Position numbers and translations under genes: made by a program
The notes under the pieces: generated by a model
Seen by the model: the letters and a program-made list of their open reading frames with translations, nothing else
Database searches by the model: none
What the model was told of the DNA's origin: nothing
Part shown: positions 5,877 to 10,657 of the stretch, piece by piece
Position numbering within the stretch: position 1 is the first letter of the stretch
How the letters are laid out: every line of letters begins with the position of its first letter
Assembly: GCA_050734915.1 (NCBI GenBank)
Contig: JBOHUX010000072.1
Coordinates: 1 to 10,657 of the forward strand
Source: JBOHUX01 sp050734915
Lineage (GTDB): Bacteria > Chloroflexota > Dormibacteria > Dormibacterales > Dormibacteraceae
Direction: 5' to 3'
Length of the DNA: 10,657 bases

Positions 5877-6204
5877 TCAAGCTCCAGCCGCGCCAGCTCC
5901 GCCGGTCCCCACAGCCTTACGTCCCGCAGGCGGGCGTAGGCCGCCGCCTCGCCCGTGAACCCGCTTCGGGAGGCGAGCACGCCGACCCCAGCGCCTCGCC
6001 TGCGCCTCGAGGACGGCCAAGACATGGCTCGGGTGCAGGCCCCGGGGCAGCTTCTTGCCCATCTTCAAGGAGAGGTCGCCGCGATCGACCTCGACCACCA
6101 CCGGGTAGCTGTAGACCTGCCCGTCCACCTCGCGAACGTTGTCCAGGCCGGCCAGGACAGCCTCCGAGATGAACCCACCCAGGTAGCGCCCGTCCTGGAT
6201 GTGG
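5877..6204 (-). pseudogene. Frameshifted remnant with an Mrr-like nuclease motif
   Basis: Two frames together make one plausible protein. The first runs from about 6200 to 6010 and contains D-G-R-Y-L-G-G-F-I-S-E-A-V, then VYSYPVVVEVDRGDLSLKMG and HPSHVLAVLEAQARR. After a single-base shift near 6000 the next frame continues as GAGVGVLASRSGFTGEAAAY and RLRDVRLWGPAELARL. The S-G-F-T-x-E-A-x-x-Y-A and V-x-L-W-x-x-x-x-L pattern recalls the end of Mrr-type restriction endonuclease domains, though the catalytic Q-x-K is not seen, so the family is tentative. No start codon is found upstream; the frame runs into the 3' end of the MDR gene, so the front is missing. The downstream half is in phase with the DUF1801 gene. 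Confidence 0.4.
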
Positions 6205-7266
6205 TCAGCCGGGGCGGCCGCCCGTCGGTGAGGTTCCCCCCGGGTCGGCCGCCAGCCTGACCAGCATCTTGCCCACGTTGTCTCCGCGGAAGAGGCCGAT
6301 CAGGGCCTCGGGCGCCCTCTCGATGCCCTCCACGACCGTCTCGCGACCGCGCAGCCGGCCCCCGGCGACCAGCGGAGCCACCTCAACGAGGAACTCCCCG
6401 AAGCGGTCCTGGTGGTCGGTGATGATGAAGCCCTCCAGGCGCAGACGCCTGGTTACCACCAGGCCCAGGTTGGCCGGCCCCGGCGCGGGCGCGGACTGGT
6501 TGTAGAGCGAGATCATGCCGCAAGCCACGATGCGGCCGAAGTCGTGGAGGTGCTGGATGGCCGCCTCCAGGTGGGCGCCGCCCACGTTGTCGAAGTAGAG
6601 GTCGATCCCTTCGGGGGCCGCCTCCCGCAGCCCGTCGAGCGGTGGCGTCACGTGGTAGTCGAAGGCGGCGTCGAAGCCCAGCTCGTCGAGCAGGAAGACA
6701 ACCTTCTCCGGCGAGCCGGCGCTCCCCACCACCCGGCAGCCTCCGGCCTTCGCCAGCTGGCCGGCGACAGAGCCGACCGCACCCGAGGCGGCGGAGACGA
6801 AGACGGTCTCGCCCTGACGCGGCCGACCCACCTCCTTGACCCCGTACCAGGCGGTGAACCCGGGCATCCCGAGGACGCCGAGGTGGGCGCTGGCGGGGAC
6901 GGGCCCCGGCTCCAACCGCCTGAGCCCCCGCGGGCCGGAGGTGAAGAGCTCCCGCCAGCCCATCTGGCTGACCACCAGGTCCCCCACCGCCAGCCCGGCC
7001 GCCCGCGACTCGACGATGCGCCCGACGGCGGCGCCGGTCAGCGTCTCGCCGACCTGGAAGGGCTCCACGTAGGTGCGGACACCACCCATCCGGCCGCGCA
7101 TGTAGGGATCCACGGACATCAGGAGGTTGCGGACCAGGACCTCGCCCTCGGCCGTCGCCGCGAGGGAGGCTTCCGCGATCTCGAAGTCCCCCGGCTCGGG
7201 GACGCCGCGGGGCCGGGCGGCGAGCCGGACCACCCGCGTCGTGGACGGGGCGCCGGAGGAGGTCAT
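6205..7266 (-). CDS. NADP-dependent MDR oxidoreductase (CurA/PTGR-like)
   Basis: This gives 353 residues, normal for zinc-independent medium-chain reductases that reduce the double bond of enones or alkenals with NADPH. Visible hallmarks are S-V-D-P-Y-M-R-G-R-M (51-60), GMPGFTAWYG (133-142), the cofactor loop VSAASGAVGS (157-166), DLYFDNVGG (222-230), GMISLYN with Tyr 255 (250-256), and G-D-N-V-G-K-M-L-V near the C-terminus. No zinc ligands are seen. Its ATG overlaps the stop of the SDR gene by one base (TGATG), so it is the last gene of the beta-oxidation operon. There it may reduce a double bond in the substrate, such as a 2,4-dienoyl or ring enone. That is inference from position; the family alone does not fix the substrate. 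Confidence 0.88.
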   Translation of the reverse strand: MTSSGAPSTTRVVRLAARPRGVPEPGDFEIAEASLAATAEGEVLVRNLLMSVDPYMRGRMGGVRTYVEPFQVGETLTGAAVGRIVESRAAGLAVGDLVVSQMGWRELFTSGPRGLRRLEPGPVPASAHLGVLGMPGFTAWYGVKEVGRPRQGETVFVSAASGAVGSVAGQLAKAGGCRVVGSAGSPEKVVFLLDELGFDAAFDYHVTPPLDGLREAAPEGIDLYFDNVGGAHLEAAIQHLHDFGRIVACGMISLYNQSAPAPGPANLGLVVTRRLRLEGFIITDHQDRFGEFLVEVAPLVAGGRLRGRETVVEGIERAPEALIGLFRGDNVGKMLVRLAADPGGTSPTGGRPG

Positions 7267-8018
7267 CAGGGACCGCCCCGGACGTAGATGGTCTGGCCGC
7301 TGACGTAGCCGGCGTCCTCGCCGGCGAGGAAGGCGATCACGCCCGCCACGTCCTCGGGCCGGCCGGTCCGCCCGAGCGGGATCGCGGCCACCGCAGCCTC
7401 CTCGAGCTGCTCGTAGGTGAGGCCCATGCGCTGCGCGGTCGCCCTGGTCATCCGGGTCTCGATGAAGCCGGGCGCGACCACGTTGACGTTGACGTTGAAG
7501 CGGCCCAGCTCGATGGCGAGCGTCCTGGCCAGGCCCTGGATGCCCATCTTGGCCGCCGAGTAGTTGGACTGCCCGCGGTTGCCCAGCGCCGAGGTGGAGG
7601 AGATGAAGACCATCTTCCCGGAGCGCTGCTCGACCATCGGCCGCTGGGCGGCCTGCGCGCAGAGGAAGGTGCCCTTGAGATGGGTGTCGATGACCAGGTC
7701 CCAGTCCTCCTCGGTCATCTTGTGGAGCAGGTTGTCGCGGACCAGCCCGGCGCAGGCGACGAGCACGTCGAGGCCGCCGAGCTCGACCCGGGCGCGCTCG
7801 ACCAGGGCCTCGACCTCCTCCCTCCGCGACACGTCGCAGGCCGCGGCCAGCGCCCGGCCACCCTCCGCCTCGATCGCCGACGCGGTCTTTTGGGCGGGCT
7901 CCAGGTCGATGTCGGAGACGAGCACGGCCGCTCCCTCCGCAGCCAGCCGCCGGGCCGTGGCGGCGCCGATCCCGCGTCCCGCGCCGGTCACCAGCGCGAC
8001 GCTACCCTTCAATCCCAT
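7266..8018 (-). CDS. SDR 3-hydroxyacyl-CoA dehydrogenase (FabG/MFE-2-like)
   Basis: From ATG 8018 this gives 250 residues, a classical SDR. The cofactor loop is TGAGRGIG (11-18), and Asp 36 at the end of strand 2 (VSDIDLE) points to NAD over NADP. The active site has Ser 140, Tyr 153 and Lys 157 (Y-S-A-A-K). The fourth tetrad residue, usually Asn in N-L-K-G, is His 113 (D-T-H-L-K-G-T-F). His there, with G-N-x-G-Q-x-N-Y-S-A-A-K, is also the pattern of the (3R)-hydroxyacyl-CoA dehydrogenase domain of peroxisomal MFE-2 (HSD17B4). In the operon it follows the MaoC hydratase and would oxidise its (R)-3-hydroxyacyl-CoA to 3-ketoacyl-CoA. An upstream-open frame to 8189 overlaps MaoC in another phase and is not used: AAGGAG sits ten bases before ATG 8018. 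Confidence 0.9.
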   Translation of the reverse strand: MGLKGSVALVTGAGRGIGAATARRLAAEGAAVLVSDIDLEPAQKTASAIEAEGGRALAAACDVSRREEVEALVERARVELGGLDVLVACAGLVRDNLLHKMTEEDWDLVIDTHLKGTFLCAQAAQRPMVEQRSGKMVFISSTSALGNRGQSNYSAAKMGIQGLARTLAIELGRFNVNVNVVAPGFIETRMTRATAQRMGLTYEQLEEAAVAAIPLGRTGRPEDVAGVIAFLAGEDAGYVSGQTIYVRGGP

Positions 8019-8028
8019 CGGCGTATCG

Positions 8029-8034
8029 CTCCTT
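8029..8034 (-). promoter_or_regulatory. Ribosome-binding site of the SDR gene
   Basis: AAGGAG on the minus strand, ten bases before ATG 8018 and seven bases after the MaoC stop. It fixes the SDR start against the longer open frame. Confidence 0.7.
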
Positions 8035-8040
8035 GGCTGT

Positions 8041-8475
8041 TCACATGAGGTAGCGGTAGACCGCCTCGGCCACGCAGGCCGGCTTCGCGCCGCTCTCCAA
8101 CTGGACCGCGACGCCGAGCACGACCTGGACGCCGCCCGGGATCGGCGTCGCCTCCTGGAGCCGGGCGACGGCTCTGAGCCGGGAGCCAACCGGCACCGGC
8201 GCCGGGAAGCGGACCCGGTTGAGTCCGTAGTTGACGCCCATCCTGACGCCGCCCACCGAGAGGACCTCGTGGAGCAGGGCCGGCAGCAGGGAGAGGGTCA
8301 GGTAGCCGTGGGCGATCGTCCCCCCGAACGGGCCCTGCCCCGCCCGCTCACGGTCCACGTGGATCCACTGGTGGTCGCCGGTGGCATCGGCGAAGAGGTC
8401 CACCTGCTCCTGCGTCACCAGGTGCCAGCTGCTCACCCCCAGCTCGCTTCCTGTCAGAGCGGACAGCGCCTCCAC
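8041..8475 (-). CDS. MaoC-family (R)-specific enoyl-CoA hydratase
   Basis: From GTG 8475 this gives 144 residues, the usual size of a single-hotdog MaoC dehydratase. The hydratase 2 motif is ATGDHQWIHVD with catalytic Asp 34 and His 39, followed by G-P-F-G-G-T-I-A-H-G-Y-L-T-L-S-L, and N-Y-G-L-N-R-V-R-F-P-A-P-V-P-V-G-S. Enzymes of this family hydrate trans-2-enoyl-CoA to (R)-3-hydroxyacyl-CoA. GTG 8475 matches the family's usual beginning (M-E-A-L-S-A-L-x-G) and has GAGGG eight bases upstream. GTG 8493 would add six residues, and the frame is open to 8718, but that part overlaps the acyl-CoA dehydrogenase gene in another phase. It lies 22 bases after that gene and 22 before the SDR gene, consistent with consecutive pathway steps. 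Confidence 0.88.
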   Translation of the reverse strand: MEALSALTGSELGVSSWHLVTQEQVDLFADATGDHQWIHVDRERAGQGPFGGTIAHGYLTLSLLPALLHEVLSVGGVRMGVNYGLNRVRFPAPVPVGSRLRAVARLQEATPIPGGVQVVLGVAVQLESGAKPACVAEAVYRYLM

Positions 8476-8497
8476 GCCTTCGACCCTCAGCACATCC

Positions 8498-9460
8498 TCA
8501 CCGGTCCAGGAGCGCCGCGGCGACGGCCTCGCGCTGCTGCGCGGGCGAGCCGCCGAAGCGCGCGATCCAGAGCGCGCGCCGGTAGAGACGGTGGAGTGGG
8601 CTCTCCCAGGTGAACCCCATCCCCCCGCAGACCTGGATGCTCCGCTCGCAGGCAGCGACCGCCGCGTCGGCGGCGGCCGACCGGGCGGCGGCGCCGGCGA
8701 GCGCGGCATCCTCCTCACCCTCGGCCACGCACCAGGCCGCCCAGCAGGCGAGCGAGCGGGCCAGCTCGACCTCCAGGTGGCTGTCGACGAGCCGGTGCGA
8801 GACCGCCTGGTAGGTCCCGATCAGCTTCCCGAACTGCTCCCGGGAACAGGCGTGCTCGAGCCCCAGCTCGAGCGCGCGCTGCGCCACCCCGACCGCCTCC
8901 AGCGCCAGCCCGACCGTCATCCGGAGCTCGATCAGGCGCGCCGCCGCGGCTGCCTCTTCACCCTTCAGCAGGACCTCGCCACAGCCGGCCTCCAGCCGCC
9001 CCAGCGACCGGGTGGGGTCGATCGACTCGACCGCCTCGCCGCGGGCGGGGACCGCGACCATCTGGCCGTCGCGGTGGACGGCCACGAGATCGACCTTGTC
9101 CAGGTCGGGGACCAGCGCCGCCTCGCCGCCAAGCCGGGCGGACCAGCGGCGCTCGCCCCGGACGACCTCGGCCAGCCTCTCGTCGCCCAGCGCCGGCGCG
9201 GCGAGGGCGATCGTCGCCAGGTAGGGGCCCGGGTAGAGCGCCCGACCCATCTCCTCGATCAGGATCGACTCCTCGACGAAGGTCAGCCCGGCCCCGCCGG
9301 CCGCCTCCGGCGCCGAGACGCCCAGCCATCCCAGCCCCGCCAGCTCTGCCCATGAGGCGGGGTCCCAGCCCTGCGCCGGGCCGGCGGACCGCCGGGCAGC
9401 CAGGAACGACCGCGCCTGCTCGCGCAGCTCCTCCTGCTGAGGGCTGAATGAGAAGTCCAT
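8498..9460 (-). CDS. Acyl-CoA dehydrogenase, smaller (likely non-catalytic) subunit
   Basis: This gives 320 residues, short for the family (about 380), with N-terminal helices to about 100, a reduced middle domain (about 105-170) and the C-terminal helical domain with SREQFGKLIGTYQAVSHRL (206-224) and C-G-G-M-G-F-T-W-E (278-286). The middle sheet domain lacks the W-C-x-x-x-S-E-P-x-A-G-S-D flavin signature. By eye alignment the helix-G glutamate used by isovaleryl-CoA dehydrogenase is Leu 179 here, and the MCAD glutamate loop Y-E-G is F-G-G (302-304). Both catalytic positions appear empty, as expected of the partner subunit of the alpha2-beta2 enzymes known from actinobacterial steroid catabolism (FadE26-FadE27 type). 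ATG 9460 overlaps the stop of the larger subunit by one base (TGATG), so both chains would be made together. Confidence 0.85.
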   Translation of the reverse strand: MDFSFSPQQEELREQARSFLAARRSAGPAQGWDPASWAELAGLGWLGVSAPEAAGGAGLTFVEESILIEEMGRALYPGPYLATIALAAPALGDERLAEVVRGERRWSARLGGEAALVPDLDKVDLVAVHRDGQMVAVPARGEAVESIDPTRSLGRLEAGCGEVLLKGEEAAAAARLIELRMTVGLALEAVGVAQRALELGLEHACSREQFGKLIGTYQAVSHRLVDSHLEVELARSLACWAAWCVAEGEEDAALAGAAARSAAADAAVAACERSIQVCGGMGFTWESPLHRLYRRALWIARFGGSPAQQREAVAAALLDR

Positions 9461-10590
9461 CAGCGCGACCTGGGCAGGCCCAGGACCCTCTCGGCGACGA
9501 TGTTGCGAAGGATCTCCGAGGTACCGGCCTCGATCGTGTTGCCCCGGCTGCGGAGCTGCGCGTGCACCCAGTCGCCGGCGACCAGCGCGTCCTCGCCCAG
9601 AATCTCGGCGGCGAGCCTGGTCACCCGCTGGTTCGCCTCCGACCAGGCGAGCTTGATGATCGAGCCCTCGGCCCCGGGGACGCCGGTCTTTCGGAGCCGG
9701 GTGAGGGCGCGGTGGTTGGTCAGCTTGAGCGCCTGGAGGCTCACCCACTCGCGGGCGACGAGGTCGCGCAGCCGGCCGTCGAGCGGCCGCTCCCGGGCCA
9801 GCTCGAGCAGCCGGCGGACGGCCGCCTCCAGGCCCCCGGTGGCTGCGAAGCCGAGCGTCCCGCGCTCATGCAGGAGGGTGGTCATCGCCACCGACCAGCC
9901 CTGGCCGGCCTCGCCCACAACGTTGGCGACCGGGACCTCGACGTCGGTGAGGAAGATCTCGTTGAAGTCGGCGTCGCCGGTCATCTGGCGCAGCGGCCGG
10001 ACCTCGATGCCCGGCGAGCTCATGTCGACCAGGAGATAGGTGAGGCCCTGGTGGCGGGGGGCGCCGGGATCGCTGCGGGCGAGCAGGATGCACCAGCCGG
10101 CGACGTGGGCGTAGGAGGACCAAACCTTCTGGCCGTTGACCAGGAAGCGGTCGCCCCGCGGCTCGGCCCGGGTCGTGACCGCGGCCAGGTCGGAGCCGGC
10201 GCCCGGCTCGGAGAAGCCCTGGCACCAGATCTCCTCGGCCTCCAGGATCGGGCGCAGGTGGCGGCGCTTCTGCTCCATGGTGCCAAGCGCGATGAGGGTC
10301 GGGCCGGCCATGTGGAGCCCGATCACACCCATGTGCTGGGGGGCGCCCGCGCGCGCCAGCTCCTCCAGGAAGATGGCCTGGTACTCGGGGCCGAGCCCGC
10401 CGCCGCCGTGCTCGCGGGGCCAGGTCAGCCCGGCGTAACCGGCCCGGGAGAGCTTCCGGCTCCACTCGCGGTGCAGTTCGTGCCCAGTCCGGGCGGCCGA
10501 GCCCGCCAGCCCGGAGGGGAGGCTGGCCGCGATCCAGGCCCGCAGGCGGCCCCGGAAGGCGGCCTCCTCGGGGCCGTCGCGCAAGTTCAC
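9460..10590 (-). CDS. Acyl-CoA dehydrogenase, larger (catalytic) subunit
   Basis: From GTG 10590 this gives 376 residues, full length. It carries the flavin/substrate signature W-C-Q-G-F-S-E-P-G-A-G-S-D-L-A (122-136), V-N-G-Q-K-V-W-S-S-Y-A-H (151-162) and the C-terminal A-G-T-S-E-I-L-R-N-I-V-A-E-R-V-L-G-L-P. Glu 242 in L-L-H-E-R-G-T aligns by eye with the helix-G catalytic base of isovaleryl- and long-chain acyl-CoA dehydrogenases and of FadE26; the MCAD position is Ala 355. It introduces the alpha,beta double bond, passing electrons to ETF. A further ATG at 10638 would add 16 residues, but it lies before the likely transcript start (TACTAT, 10634-10629, as -10 box). It is the first gene of the operon within the window. 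Substrate class is not fixed; long-chain, branched or steroid side chain acyl-CoA are possible. Confidence 0.88.
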   Translation of the reverse strand: MNLRDGPEEAAFRGRLRAWIAASLPSGLAGSAARTGHELHREWSRKLSRAGYAGLTWPREHGGGGLGPEYQAIFLEELARAGAPQHMGVIGLHMAGPTLIALGTMEQKRRHLRPILEAEEIWCQGFSEPGAGSDLAAVTTRAEPRGDRFLVNGQKVWSSYAHVAGWCILLARSDPGAPRHQGLTYLLVDMSSPGIEVRPLRQMTGDADFNEIFLTDVEVPVANVVGEAGQGWSVAMTTLLHERGTLGFAATGGLEAAVRRLLELARERPLDGRLRDLVAREWVSLQALKLTNHRALTRLRKTGVPGAEGSIIKLAWSEANQRVTRLAAEILGEDALVAGDWVHAQLRSRGNTIEAGTSEILRNIVAERVLGLPRSR

Positions 10591-10623
10591 AGTGGCGGGT
10601 GCGCGGCCCGCGGCCGCTTCATT

Positions 10624-10643
10624 CGCCGATAGTATCATCGGCG
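10624..10643. promoter_or_regulatory. Operator-like inverted repeat at the operon promoter
   Basis: CGCCGAT and ATCGGCG flank a six-base centre. On the minus strand TACTAT (10634-10629) within it would serve as a -10 box for the acyl-CoA dehydrogenase operon; the -35 box would fall near the window edge (10652-10657). A repressor bound here would block the promoter. It does not match the KstR or KstR2 consensus as I know them. Confidence 0.45.
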
Positions 10644-10657
10644 GATACGTGGAGGTC

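Noticed and set aside
6412..7287. Plus-strand open frame (291 codons) opposite the MDR reductase
   Set aside because: No motif; composition biased to Gly, His, Asp and Arg, as expected of an antisense shadow in GC-rich DNA.
7564..9355. Plus-strand open frames opposite the SDR, MaoC and smaller dehydrogenase genes
   Set aside because: Low-complexity Ser/Arg/Pro/Asp composition, no recognisable motif and complete overlap with well-supported minus-strand genes.
9448..10632. Long plus-strand open frame (394 codons) antisense to the larger acyl-CoA dehydrogenase chain
   Set aside because: It is rich in Gly, Pro, Arg and Glu without any domain motif, while the minus strand has a full-length enzyme with family signatures. 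High GC at the third codon position creates such antisense frames.

Overview
The window is high-GC DNA with actinobacterial habits: GTG and TTG starts, 1-4 base gene overlaps, promoters that place the transcript start on the start codon, and families common in Actinomycetota (DUF6194, DUF998, small MerR, TetR with a WHG-like C-terminal part). I cannot name a species; an uncultured actinobacterium or a similar high-GC soil lineage fits best.

Left part (1-3600): a possible transposase tail (1-76); a MerR-family regulator read in frame into a four-helix membrane domain with two conserved cysteines (140-1198); and, inside that frame, a near-perfect MerR-type promoter (552-583) whose predicted transcript starts on the ATG of the membrane domain (590). 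Next come two small membrane-protein genes on the minus strand (1294-1677, 1764-2552), divergent from a TetR regulator (2659-3330). The TetR-DUF998 gap holds an operator-like pair of overlapping palindromes. An uncharacterised gene translationally coupled to TetR is cut by an in-frame TAG (3331-3606).

Middle part (3638-6204), all minus strand: a class I SAM methyltransferase, an MmcQ/YjbR-like gene overlapping a DUF6194 gene, a DUF1801 gene, and a frameshifted remnant with an Mrr-like nuclease motif. Broken or start-less reading frames are dense from 1 to 6200.

Right part (6205-10590), minus strand: a compact intact operon, in transcription order two acyl-CoA dehydrogenase subunits, a MaoC-type hydratase, an SDR 3-hydroxyacyl-CoA dehydrogenase and a zinc-independent MDR enone/alkenal reductase. 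Together they give the dehydrogenation, hydration and second oxidation of a beta-oxidation spiral. The residues suggest a paired acyl-CoA dehydrogenase in which only the larger subunit keeps a catalytic glutamate, and (R)-stereochemistry for the hydratase-SDR half. No thiolase or CoA ligase is in the window. A probable operator/promoter for the operon sits at 10624-10643.

No rRNA, tRNA, CRISPR array or complete insertion sequence was seen.
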